Below, piece after piece: positions 8,991 through 16,901 of a stretch of 33,910 nt of DNA (the stretch's first letter is position 1; every line of letters begins with the position of its first letter). Source of the stretch: Cytophagales bacterium (GTDB lineage Bacteria > Bacteroidota > Bacteroidia > Cytophagales > UBA9547); the NCBI GenBank assembly GCA_025360395.1, contig JANYCH010000199.1, forward strand, positions 1 to 33,910, in the 5' to 3' direction. The translations under genes were made by a program, and so were the position numbers. The notes beneath the pieces are model-generated. The model was not told the DNA's origin. It worked only from the letters and a program-made list of their open reading frames with translations, and did no database searches.

Positions 8991-9554
8991 ATGGCTTCGA
9001 CAGCAGATTTTAAAACCGGTTTGTGTTTAAATTTCAAAAATGATCTTTACACAATTGTTGACTTTCAGCATGTTAAGCCTGGTAAAGGTCCTGCCTTTGT
9101 GAGAAGTAAACTGAAAAGTTTGACTACTGGCCGCGTAATAGAAAACACTTTCACTGCTGGCGAAAAAGTAGATACAGCCAGAATTGAAACACGTCCCCAC
9201 CAATATCTTTTCAAAGAAGAAAGTGGATATACTTTTATGGACAGTGAAAATTTTGAACAGGTTACTATTCCTTCAAAACTTGTATCTGGGTTTGAATTTA
9301 TGAAAGAAGGACAGGAAGTGACAATCCTGTTTCATGCTGAAACGGAAAAGGCACTTTCTTGTGAATTGCCACCTTTTGTTGCACTACAAGTGACTTATAC
9401 TGAACCAGCAGTTAAAGGAAATACGTCTTCAAATGCGATGAAATCTGCAACTCTTGAAACAGGGGCTGTAATAAACGTACCTATGTTTATTGAACAGGAT
9501 GAATGGATCAAGGTTGATACCAGAGATGGATCTTATTATGAGAGAGTAAAATAA
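8991..9554 (+). CDS. efp: Translation elongation factor P
   Basis: Cytoplasmic factor that binds the ribosome between P and E sites and relieves stalling at proline runs. It has 187 residues with the normal three beta-barrel layout. The N-terminal KOW-like domain has VDFQHVKPGKGPAFVR with Lys32 at the loop tip that is modified in some species. The C-terminal signature GAVINVPMFIEQDEWIKVDTRDGSYYER is characteristic. The tip residue is Lys rather than Arg, so arginine rhamnosylation is not expected; no modification gene is seen here. ATG start, 6 nt after fabH. Its place before accB is common in Bacteroidota. Confidence 0.97.
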   Translation: MASTADFKTGLCLNFKNDLYTIVDFQHVKPGKGPAFVRSKLKSLTTGRVIENTFTAGEKVDTARIETRPHQYLFKEESGYTFMDSENFEQVTIPSKLVSGFEFMKEGQEVTILFHAETEKALSCELPPFVALQVTYTEPAVKGNTSSNAMKSATLETGAVINVPMFIEQDEWIKVDTRDGSYYERVK

Positions 9555-9646
9555 AAGTGGTTTTTTCATTTTTTTCTAATAAACTTGAAGATTCAATAAG
9601 AAGAAATAAAATTTTGATTGACTTAATGGCTTAGCCTGACAATATT

Positions 9647-10135
9647 ATGAAACCAAAGGAAATTCAAGACCTTCTTGACTTTATTGCAAAATCCGGATTA
9701 GCAGAAGTCAGCATTGAAACAGAACAATGTAAAATTGTGGTAAAAAGAGATTCTATACAAGGCCATGCATTGCCACAAATGCATATTGCCCAACCTATTC
9801 AAAGCTTGCCAACGGCGCATCCGCATTCTTTGCCAACACACTTGCCAGCAAAAGCTAAAGAAGAAGATGTAGTACCTATTACATCAGAAGGTACTTATCT
9901 TACTATTAAATCCCCTATGATCGGTACTTTTTACCGCTCATCTAGTCCAGATTCGGATAATTTTGCAAACATAGGAGATACTATAAGTAAAGGACAGACT
10001 GTTTGTATTATCGAAGCAATGAAATTGTTTAACGAGATCGAAACAGATATAGCAGGAAGAATTGTAAAAATTCTTGTAGAAAATGCCACACCAGTTGAGT
10101 ATGACCAACCATTATTCCTTGTTGACCCGTCGTAA
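9647..10135 (+). CDS. accB: Biotin carboxyl carrier protein of acetyl-CoA carboxylase
   Basis: Carries biotin between the carboxylase and carboxyltransferase half-reactions of acetyl-CoA carboxylase, which makes malonyl-CoA for fatty-acid synthesis. It has 162 residues. The N-terminal segment (1-35) is followed by a flexible His/Pro/Ala-rich linker (about 39-75). The lipoyl/biotinyl domain begins at LTIKSPMIGTFYRSSSPDS and holds the biotinylation site Lys126 in the EAMKLFNEI motif. ATG start. It is separated from efp by 92 nt that could hold an internal promoter, though I see no convincing box, and lies 48 nt before accC. Confidence 0.97.
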   Translation: MKPKEIQDLLDFIAKSGLAEVSIETEQCKIVVKRDSIQGHALPQMHIAQPIQSLPTAHPHSLPTHLPAKAKEEDVVPITSEGTYLTIKSPMIGTFYRSSSPDSDNFANIGDTISKGQTVCIIEAMKLFNEIETDIAGRIVKILVENATPVEYDQPLFLVDPS

Positions 10136-10183
10136 GCCCATTTCTATTTAATTATTATTCATTATTAATCAATCATTAAGCTC

Positions 10184-11533
10184 GTGTTTAAGAAAGTATT
10201 GATTGCAAACAGGGGAGAAATTGCCTTACGGGTAATAAGAGCCTGTAAAGAAATGGGAATCAAAACGGTTGCCATATATTCTACTGCTGACAAAGCAAGT
10301 TTACATGTTAAATTTGCCGACGAGGCTGTTTGTATTGGCCCGCCATTAAGTTCTTTATCCTATTTGAGTATTCCTAATATAATTGCAGCAGCAGAAATTA
10401 CGAATGCTGATGCCATTCATCCTGGCTATGGATTTCTATCTGAAAATGCTGAATTCTCTAAAATTTGCCAGGATTATAAAATTAAATTTATAGGTCCTTC
10501 GCCGGAAATGATCAATGCGATGGGCGATAAATCCACTGCAAAGGCATATATGAAAAAGGCCGGAGTACCAACAGTTCCAGGTTCTGTAGGTCTGGTAGAA
10601 AATATTAAAGACGGCAAAAAAATTGCAAAAGACATAGGTTACCCTGTCATACTCAAAGCTACTGCGGGTGGTGGAGGTAAAGGCATGAGAATCATCAATG
10701 AAGATGCTGAATTTGATAAGGCATGGAATGATGCCAAACAAGAAGCAAGTGCTTCGTTTTCTAACGATGGGGTATATCTGGAAAAATTTGTAGTAGAACC
10801 CAGGCATATTGAAATCCAGATTTTTGGAGACAAACATGGAAATGTTGTCCATCTTTCAGAAAGAGATTGCAGTATTCAAAGAAGACATCAGAAATTGGTA
10901 GAAGAAGCTCCTTCTCCAATAATGACTGATAAATTAAGAAAAGAAATGGGAGAAGCTGCCATAAAAGGTGCTAAAGCCATTAAGTATGAAGGAGCAGGTA
11001 CGATTGAATTCCTTGTTGATAAATTCGGAAAGTTCTATTTTATGGAAATGAACACGAGGATTCAAGTTGAACACCCTGTAACCGAAGACGTAACAGACAC
11101 TGACTTGGTTAAGCAACAAATACGGGTGGCGGCAGGAGAAAAACTTTCTTTTGGGAACCTTATTCCTAAGCGTTGTTCCATGGAGGTAAGAATAAATGCA
11201 GAAGATCCAGGAAATGGTTTCAGACCTTCTGCGGGTAAAATCACCCAACTCCATTTCCCTGGAGGAAAAGGTGTACGTGTTGATTCACATATTTATGATG
11301 GGTATACAATTCCTCCTAATTATGATTCTATGGTAGCCAAACTTATTGTGACTGGTGAATCAAGGGAAGAAGTATTAAACAGGATGAAAAGAGCTTTACA
11401 GGAATTTGTTATAGAAGGTATTAAAACCACAATCCCTTTCCACTTAAAGTTGATGGATGATGCTGGTTTCAGATCTGGTAATTTCACGACAAAATATCTT
11501 GAAACTTTTGACTTTACAAGCTTGAAAGCTTGA
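10184..11533 (+). CDS. accC: Biotin carboxylase subunit of acetyl-CoA carboxylase
   Basis: ATP-dependent carboxylation of biotin on AccB, the first half-reaction of acetyl-CoA carboxylase. It has 449 residues, the standard length. The N-terminal domain starts FKKVLIANRGEIALRVIRAC. The ATP-grasp domain has the glycine-rich loop KATAGGGGKGMRI (158-170) and the catalytic EMNTRIQVEHPVTE motif near 288-301. The C-terminal domain has RINAEDPGNGFRPSAG. The start is GTG at 10184, and it is needed because the conserved N-terminus begins there. The carboxyltransferase genes accA/accD are not in this window. The stop codon precedes the nuclease gene by 50 nt. Confidence 0.97.
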   Translation: MFKKVLIANRGEIALRVIRACKEMGIKTVAIYSTADKASLHVKFADEAVCIGPPLSSLSYLSIPNIIAAAEITNADAIHPGYGFLSENAEFSKICQDYKIKFIGPSPEMINAMGDKSTAKAYMKKAGVPTVPGSVGLVENIKDGKKIAKDIGYPVILKATAGGGGKGMRIINEDAEFDKAWNDAKQEASASFSNDGVYLEKFVVEPRHIEIQIFGDKHGNVVHLSERDCSIQRRHQKLVEEAPSPIMTDKLRKEMGEAAIKGAKAIKYEGAGTIEFLVDKFGKFYFMEMNTRIQVEHPVTEDVTDTDLVKQQIRVAAGEKLSFGNLIPKRCSMEVRINAEDPGNGFRPSAGKITQLHFPGGKGVRVDSHIYDGYTIPPNYDSMVAKLIVTGESREEVLNRMKRALQEFVIEGIKTTIPFHLKLMDDAGFRSGNFTTKYLETFDFTSLKA

Positions 11534-11583
11534 TAGATGTATTGAAATATTTTAGTTACTTAGCATTTGATCAAATATCCAAC

Positions 11584-12201
11584 GTGGATAAAATAAAATT
11601 AGAAATATTAGGGTTATCCTCAAGTCAATCTCAGACTGGGTCGTTTGCATTAGTCTTAGGAGAAGAAGGTGGAAATCGACGATTGCCAATCATTATTGGA
11701 ATGTTTGAAGCACAGGCAATCGCAATAGAAATTGAAAAGATCATCCCTAACAGGCCAATGACTCATGATTTGTTTAAGTCATTTTCTGCTAATTTTAATT
11801 TTTATGTTGAGGAAGTTTTAATTTCAGACCTAAAGGAAGGTGTCTTTTATGCCAAAATACACTGCTCTGACGGCCGTACCCATGTAGAGATTGATGCGAG
11901 ACCTTCTGATGCTATTGCTATTGGCTTGAGATTTAATGTTCCGATATTCACTGTTGAATCCATCATGTCGGAAGCGGGGATATTGCTGTCTGATATAACC
12001 CCAGAAGAGTCTGCAACTGAATTGCCAGCTGAAAAAAAGAACCGTAAACCTTCTAAACAGTCTAAGTCTGCTGTAGAAAAGTCTGATAATGTTAAAAACT
12101 TAAGTAGTGAACAGCTTAAAACAATGTTAGAGGACGCTTTAAAAAACGAAGATTATGAAAACGCTGCTAAAATCAGAGATGAATTAAACAAAAGAAACTA
12201 A
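11584..12201 (+). CDS. Bifunctional nuclease family protein (DUF151) with UVR motif
   Basis: Member of the BFN/DUF151 family; some plant and bacterial members degrade DNA and RNA, and the role here is unknown. The domain (about residues 1-135) has KLEILGLSSSQSQTGSFALV, RRLPIIIGMFEAQAIAIEIE, MTHDLFKSF, and HVEIDARPSDAIAIGLRFNVPIF. A Lys-rich linker (about 145-170) joins a C-terminal UvrB/UvrC-type motif (SSEQLKTMLEDALKNEDYEN and AAKIRDELNKRN). I choose GTG 11584 because family N-termini start just there. The frame is open back to a TTG at 11530 that overlaps the accC stop, and translational coupling from that codon is a possible alternative. It is the last gene before a strong terminator. Confidence 0.85.
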   Translation: MDKIKLEILGLSSSQSQTGSFALVLGEEGGNRRLPIIIGMFEAQAIAIEIEKIIPNRPMTHDLFKSFSANFNFYVEEVLISDLKEGVFYAKIHCSDGRTHVEIDARPSDAIAIGLRFNVPIFTVESIMSEAGILLSDITPEESATELPAEKKNRKPSKQSKSAVEKSDNVKNLSSEQLKTMLEDALKNEDYENAAKIRDELNKRN

Positions 12202-12217
12202 GGCTATCGGATTCAAT

Positions 12218-12256
12218 AAAAAGGGAAGCCTCCAATATTTGGAGGCTTCCCTTTTT
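12218..12256. terminator. Strong bidirectional terminator between convergent genes
   Basis: Perfect 18-bp inverted repeat, arms 12218-12235 and 12239-12256, with a TAT loop. The A5 on the left and T5 on the right provide U-tracts for both directions. It ends the rightward fatty-acid/translation block and the leftward hydrolase transcript (stop at 12275). Confidence 0.92.
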
Positions 12257-12274
12257 GTCAACTTCTTGATTCAG

Positions 12275-13165
12275 TTAAACAATAAATGTTGAGTTATCCT
12301 TGTTTAAATAAGAAGTCTGCAATGTTTCCGATCCTAGTATAAAGTCAAGCAGATCCTGATTTAATCTATCCCGGTGTGTATAAAATAAACCATGAGGGGC
12401 ACCTTCATACACCAAATATTGACTATTAGGTAACAATTCAGAGGTTCTTGCGCTGCTTGCTTCAATAGGGACTATCTTATCTGCATCACCATGTATAATT
12501 AAGGTTTCTACATTTATGGATTCGATATCCATTCTGAAATCTGTATTTGCAAAAGCCATTGCTGCCTGCTTGGTTGCATTTGGAGATGCAATAGAGGCAA
12601 GATTCGTAAAGTAAGGTAAATACGAATTACTTACCGGGTGGTTTATAAGATTTACTCCGAAGAATTGTTTTCCAAAATTATCCAGAAAAGCAATCCTATC
12701 CTCATTTATTGCCTCCAAGATTTGTTGAAATACCTCAGAGTCAACGCCATCCTGATTATTTTCTGTTTTTAACATAAATGGCAAAACTGTACTAATTAGT
12801 ACAACTTTTGTAACCCTTGAGGATCCAAATCGGCTTAAATATCGGGCAACTTCTCCCCCACCCATAGAGAAGCCTACTAATACAGCATCTTGTAAGTCCA
12901 GTTGAGTCATAACAGCATCTAAATCTTCAGCAAATGCATCATAGTTATAAAGCCCCCAAGGCTTACTTGATTTGCCGAAACCCCTGCGATCATATTTAAC
13001 TACACGAAGATTGTTGTTAACCAAATCTTCAATTTGATATTCCAACATCTCTTTACTGGATGGCCAGCCATGTATAAGCACTACAGGACGTCCTTTTCCA
13101 TAAGATTTATAGCATAGTTGTATCTCTTCTCCAGTGGAGAGATCTGTCGTTTGAATAAATTCCAT
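12275..13165 (-). CDS. Alpha/beta hydrolase (non-haem chloroperoxidase/esterase type)
   Basis: Cytoplasmic alpha/beta-hydrolase-fold enzyme of 296 residues. The oxyanion region is VVLIHGWPSS (28-37). The nucleophile Ser100 lies in GFSMGGGEVARYLS. Asp229 in LIIHGDADKIVP and His258 in EGAPHGLF complete the triad. The order and spacing are those of cofactor-free haloperoxidases and arylesterases. The physiological substrate cannot be told, and the peroxidase label reflects family naming only. ATG start. No signal peptide. A perfect 12-bp dyad lies 34 nt upstream of the start and may be an operator. Confidence 0.88.
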   Translation of the reverse strand: MEFIQTTDLSTGEEIQLCYKSYGKGRPVVLIHGWPSSKEMLEYQIEDLVNNNLRVVKYDRRGFGKSSKPWGLYNYDAFAEDLDAVMTQLDLQDAVLVGFSMGGGEVARYLSRFGSSRVTKVVLISTVLPFMLKTENNQDGVDSEVFQQILEAINEDRIAFLDNFGKQFFGVNLINHPVSNSYLPYFTNLASIASPNATKQAAMAFANTDFRMDIESINVETLIIHGDADKIVPIEASSARTSELLPNSQYLVYEGAPHGLFYTHRDRLNQDLLDFILGSETLQTSYLNKDNSTFIV

Positions 13166-13198
13166 GATGATAAGATTAAGGATTGGTAGTTCTTAATA

Positions 13199-13237
13199 TT
13201 TTAATAAGTCCTTCCATTATGAAAAGACTTATTAAAA
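13199..13237. promoter_or_regulatory. Perfect 12-bp dyad upstream of the hydrolase
   Basis: TTTTAATAAGTC (13199-13210) and its exact reverse complement GACTTATTAAAA (13226-13237) are separated by 15 nt. It lies upstream of the hydrolase start and has no long T-tract or GC core, so a dimeric regulator site is more likely than a terminator. No assignment to a known regulator. Confidence 0.45.
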
Positions 13238-13348
13238 CAGAAAAACCATGCCGTTCCAACTAAAAGTGAGACCTTATATTAATTATAATCTAAATATCCT
13301 GAATTCCTTAAGAATCCACAGTGGACTCACTTAAAAATAACAAAGAGA

Positions 13349-14035
13349 TTATTCCTCCTTTTTGAAAAATTTATACGTTAATCCTGTAGTAAACAATGCC
13401 CCACCAATTCCAAGATCAATATTTGCGCCCAAATGCTCATTAAAGAAAACTCCCATACCAAAACCTGCACGGGCACCAATTGGGATAAAATTGTCAGAAC
13501 CATAATTCCTGTAGCTCCCGTAACTGTTCTGTTGGTTTACGTTTGTACTCGTATAATTATACTTATAGTTTACATAACCAAATCCTACGTGTACATAAGG
13601 ATCAACTTTAGAACTACTACCTAAATGTACAATAAATCTTCCTAGTGCAGTTATTCTTCCAAGGGATTCAGTGATGTCGTACTTATTTTGAATAACTAAG
13701 GGAGTTGAATAATAACCATCATTGTAGTTGTAGCCATAATTTATAGTTTCTGTTCTGGTTCCACTAACAGAGGTTTTAACATACCATATGTCCAACCCAA
13801 AGCCTATCCTTTTTGCAATCAGGTATTCAATTCTCCCACCAATAAAACCAGTCGATTTAGCATTGAATTTGTCGGTGCCATTAGAAGGATAATCATTTCT
13901 GAACTGATATTTATAAAACCAATCCGGGAACCCGTAATAAACATCTACAAATACATCTCCAGCTTTAGTCTGGGCTGAAATGTTATTTAAAACAAGGAAA
14001 AATACTGAAGCACTTATTAAAATAATTTTTTTCAT
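13349..14035 (-). CDS. Outer-membrane beta-barrel protein
   Basis: Predicted 228-residue outer-membrane protein. The signal peptide MKKIILISASVFFLVLNNIS ends at AQ before TKAGDVFVDVYYG. The mature chain has alternating aromatic/polar beta strands and Tyr/Asn/Gly-rich loops. A Gly-rich C-terminal pair of strands (FIPIGARAGFGMGVFFNEH, then ANIDLGIGGALFTTGLTYKF) is typical of small OmpW/opacity-like barrels. The penultimate aromatic strand YKFFKKEE ends in charges instead of a C-terminal Phe. ATG start. It lies 76 nt downstream of the AsmA-like gene on the same strand. The specific function is unknown. Confidence 0.8.
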   Translation of the reverse strand: MKKIILISASVFFLVLNNISAQTKAGDVFVDVYYGFPDWFYKYQFRNDYPSNGTDKFNAKSTGFIGGRIEYLIAKRIGFGLDIWYVKTSVSGTRTETINYGYNYNDGYYSTPLVIQNKYDITESLGRITALGRFIVHLGSSSKVDPYVHVGFGYVNYKYNYTSTNVNQQNSYGSYRNYGSDNFIPIGARAGFGMGVFFNEHLGANIDLGIGGALFTTGLTYKFFKKEE

Positions 14036-14111
14036 AATTGTAGTTTAAATTGCTATATTATAAAGAACAGACACAATTTTATCTAATTCAAATTAATCTT
14101 TTAAAACTTTT

Positions 14112-16583
14112 TTAATCGCTCTCCTTTTGACCTTTATGGAACCTGTCAAAAAGATCTAAACCTATATTCATTTTGCCATCCTTTTCACGGGCTCGAAGGC
14201 GGAGATTGCCGTGTTGAATATCTTTAATTTTAAAATATTCACTGTTATGGTCTTTTAAATTGGATAAAGGGATTTGAATACTCAAATCCGTTTTATGTTT
14301 AAAACTAAAAATACCTTCTAAATAAAGACTTAATACAGATGAGCTTACAACCATTTTTTCTATATAAAGTTCCTCGCCTTCTAAAACAAAAATGTTATTT
14401 ATTTCGTCGAACTGAATATGCATCATATCCCTATTTTTGAAAACCAAGTCTCCAACCTTTTTTAAAGGCAAGAAATTTTTCAATTTCCCCTGAGTTAACA
14501 GAATAGACATTCTACCCTTAATTGATCTTTGTATAGGCTCAAATGAACGGTTTGTTTGACAGTTAAAATTAACCTTAGAGTTAATTATCCCTTCCAGATT
14601 TTCGTTTGTAAGCGAACTTTGACCAAAATTGTTAAATCCATAGAATAGATTTGATGCATCAATATTCTTTAAATTAGCTTCCATTTTGACTTTACCAGAA
14701 TCATTATCCTGAAAAATATAAGCACCATTTAAGGTAATTATTCCTTTTGCAGGCAGATATAGTTTCCAATTATTCAATGATATAGACTCATTAGAAATAT
14801 CAACATTTCCACTTATATCATGAGCAACTAATTTCTTGTATTGAAATTTATGGAGGTTCACATCAAATTCCATCTCCATTTTACTTAAAATTTTATGCAA
14901 GTGACCCATGAATGGTTTAGTTACTTTTATATCATTTTCATCATATTTATGATCTCTTTTAACGAGTAAGTTGTTTAAATTGAAATACGGTGATGATATT
15001 CTCATTTTTGCTTTAATATTATTTTCAGGAAAAAGAAGATAAGGAAGCATATTTTTAAGATCAGCTTGAATTCTGACCTGGTTCTCATTCATTTTACAGG
15101 ACAATCCTTTAACATTCATATCTGAATTAAGAAAATTTAAATCTCCGTTTATATTTGAGAAGGCGAGATGCTTTTTCAAAATATCTATTTTACCATCGGT
15201 TATATTTAAACCAGCATTTATATACCCTTTCATCATGATCGGGTCTGGAATTGTCTTCAAAGAAATGGGACCCTTTTGTTTAAGCTTAAATGAAAAATTG
15301 CCTCCCGAAAATTTATAAACAGAAGTATCTAAATAGTGATGAAAAGCTTTTAACGGACCACTTAATACAGCATCAACATTTGTTTGAGGAACATTTAAGT
15401 TGTGAAGGTCTCCTATTACTTTAAAGTTTATTTCCTTATAATTAAAATCTGAGGTCAGAATTTTGAGGACAGAATTTTCATCACTAGAAAGTTGAAGAGT
15501 ATCGTAATGATTATTGAAGACACCATTTAACTTTACATTTTCCAGAAAATATTCTATTAGTCTTACTCTACTATTTTCAATTTGAAAATTCACCAGAGCA
15601 AATGGCTGAATACCAGGTTTGGTATCTAACACCAAATGGACTTGGGCACTAAGTCCATCATCAACATGAAATTTATTAAGTACTTTCTGTAAATGTGTAT
15701 TCAATAATGAAATTGCTTTGTCATAATCGGTATTGGTTGTATTGATATCCAGGTATATTAGAGGCAGTTTCTTATTTAACCTACATTTTCCTGAAACTTC
15801 GTAAATCTGTCCTTCGCTATTTATTGATGACTGCAACAAAGTCAACAAACTGTCTGACTTATTATAACTCAAATGCAGCTTAAGTTCCAATTCCTTGTTT
15901 GCAAGAAATGGTCCTTTTAAATTATTAAACAATAAGCCTTCTGAAAAAACATGACCATTAACATGACAAACAACTTGATTTTCCAATTTCTTAACTCTTA
16001 TTAAGACGTCATTACAAGCAAGTTGAATCCGTTTTTTTTTCTTATCATCCAAATAGACCAACGATACTTTTTTAAAGACTATTTTTTTAAGGTCAAAGTC
16101 CATTAAGGAGGACTTTACACTTTTGGTGGTATCAGACTTTAATGACTTTCTGGAGAAAACAGACAGATTTGAATAACCTAAAGAATCTTTAAAGATGTTG
16201 AAACTGGCATTTTGAACTATTATACTTTTTACATCAAGTTCCTTTCGTAATAATTTAAAAAGATGAATCTGCAAATAGACTTTTTCAGCCTTGATTATTT
16301 CATTATTATAAACCGAGTCTTTTATCGTAAGGCCAATTAAAGTGACTGAAACAGATGGAAATTCTCTAAAAATGGTAAAGCTTATATTATTTAAATGTGC
16401 ACTTCCTGTAATTCCATTATCAATTTCTCTATTGAAATACGCAAGAATATCCTTTTTATGTATGCTGGCGATAGAATATGCTATTATAAGGAGACTTATT
16501 AAAAATAAGAAAAACCAGAAAAAAACTTTAAAAATAAAAAATACAAATCTTTTCATCAGCGGAGCATTAAAAAATAAAGCCAT
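14112..16583 (-). CDS. AsmA-like inner-membrane-anchored protein
   Basis: Large 823-residue protein with one N-terminal transmembrane segment (about 13-40) followed by a long periplasmic region of repeated amphipathic beta strands, the layout of AsmA/TamB-type proteins of the bridge-like lipid-transfer superfamily. The stretch FREFPSVSVTLIGLTIKDSV near the N-terminus is typical of AsmA. C-terminal LEGIFSFKHKTDLSIQIPLS and similar strands match the AsmA C-terminal domain. Family members are implicated in outer-membrane lipid homeostasis; the role here is inferred. The start is ATG 16583, but ATG 16556 (MKRFVFFIFKVFFW) also leaves the anchor intact and may be the true one. No signal-peptide cleavage site is evident. 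Confidence 0.82.
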   Translation of the reverse strand: MALFFNAPLMKRFVFFIFKVFFWFFLFLISLLIIAYSIASIHKKDILAYFNREIDNGITGSAHLNNISFTIFREFPSVSVTLIGLTIKDSVYNNEIIKAEKVYLQIHLFKLLRKELDVKSIIVQNASFNIFKDSLGYSNLSVFSRKSLKSDTTKSVKSSLMDFDLKKIVFKKVSLVYLDDKKKKRIQLACNDVLIRVKKLENQVVCHVNGHVFSEGLLFNNLKGPFLANKELELKLHLSYNKSDSLLTLLQSSINSEGQIYEVSGKCRLNKKLPLIYLDINTTNTDYDKAISLLNTHLQKVLNKFHVDDGLSAQVHLVLDTKPGIQPFALVNFQIENSRVRLIEYFLENVKLNGVFNNHYDTLQLSSDENSVLKILTSDFNYKEINFKVIGDLHNLNVPQTNVDAVLSGPLKAFHHYLDTSVYKFSGGNFSFKLKQKGPISLKTIPDPIMMKGYINAGLNITDGKIDILKKHLAFSNINGDLNFLNSDMNVKGLSCKMNENQVRIQADLKNMLPYLLFPENNIKAKMRISSPYFNLNNLLVKRDHKYDENDIKVTKPFMGHLHKILSKMEMEFDVNLHKFQYKKLVAHDISGNVDISNESISLNNWKLYLPAKGIITLNGAYIFQDNDSGKVKMEANLKNIDASNLFYGFNNFGQSSLTNENLEGIINSKVNFNCQTNRSFEPIQRSIKGRMSILLTQGKLKNFLPLKKVGDLVFKNRDMMHIQFDEINNIFVLEGEELYIEKMVVSSSVLSLYLEGIFSFKHKTDLSIQIPLSNLKDHNSEYFKIKDIQHGNLRLRAREKDGKMNIGLDLFDRFHKGQKESD

Positions 16584-16678
16584 GAAATTAATGGTTACTA
16601 TTTAATCAGAAAATTTAAAAAGAAAATGAATAGAATGGATAGAAATAACAATAAAATTTGGCTGAAATATAAAGAATG

Positions 16679-16731
16679 TCAGAATTAAATATGGATTTAT
16701 TATAAAAATAATTATTATTTCAGAATTAAAT
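16679..16731 (+). repeat. Direct repeat TCAGAATTAAAT upstream of the Cys-leader promoter
   Basis: The 12-mer occurs at 16679-16690 and 16720-16731, 41 nt apart start to start, about four helical turns. The second copy abuts the predicted -33 element. It may be a pair of regulator sites, or chance in AT-rich DNA. Confidence 0.4.
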
Positions 16732-16761
16732 TTTGTATTTTAAAATAAATATTTACCTTTG
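16732..16761 (+). promoter_or_regulatory. Promoter of the poly-Cys leader / tRNA-Cys unit
   Basis: TTTG (16732-16735), an 18-nt spacer, and TACCTTTG (16754-16761) match the Bacteroidota -33/-7 consensus closely. Transcription should start within a few nucleotides of the leader ATG at 16765, so the leader mRNA may be leaderless. Confidence 0.7.
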
Positions 16762-16764
16762 TTA

Positions 16765-16851
16765 ATGTTCAAGCCCGAACACATATCGACTTCTCTAAGG
16801 TTTAACCAAGACCTTCTCTGCACTTCAGATTTCTGTTGTTGTTGCCGCTAA
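16765..16851 (+). CDS. Cysteine-rich leader peptide (28 aa, ends CCCCR)
   Basis: Short ORF ATG 16765 to TAA 16851. The peptide ends CTSDFCCCCR, with Cys at positions 19 and 24-27, encoded TGT TGT TGT TGC. Four tandem Cys codons just before a stop are the form expected of an amino-acid-sensing leader, where ribosomes stall when Cys-tRNA is scarce. It begins within a few nt of the predicted transcription start. A weak hairpin (GTTGC 16841-16845 with GCAAC 16861-16865) overlaps the Cys codons, and a second one (AAGGT 16797-16801 with ACCTT 16811-16815) lies upstream. The Cys run in the frame of the downstream gene reads TTG TTG TTG. Downstream are an 89-residue gene and tRNA-Cys. The sequence is seen directly; translation and regulation are inferred. 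Confidence 0.6.
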   Translation: MFKPEHISTSLRFNQDLLCTSDFCCCCR

Positions 16852-16901
16852 CTTTCCGTCGCAACGCCTTCTATCATTTCTTTAATATAAACTTCTTCGA
16901 C

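Noticed and set aside
10141..10183. ATTATTATTCATTATTAATC-like short repeats before accC
   Set aside because: Simple AT-rich sequence; the repeat units are too short and irregular to call a regulatory or CRISPR-like repeat.
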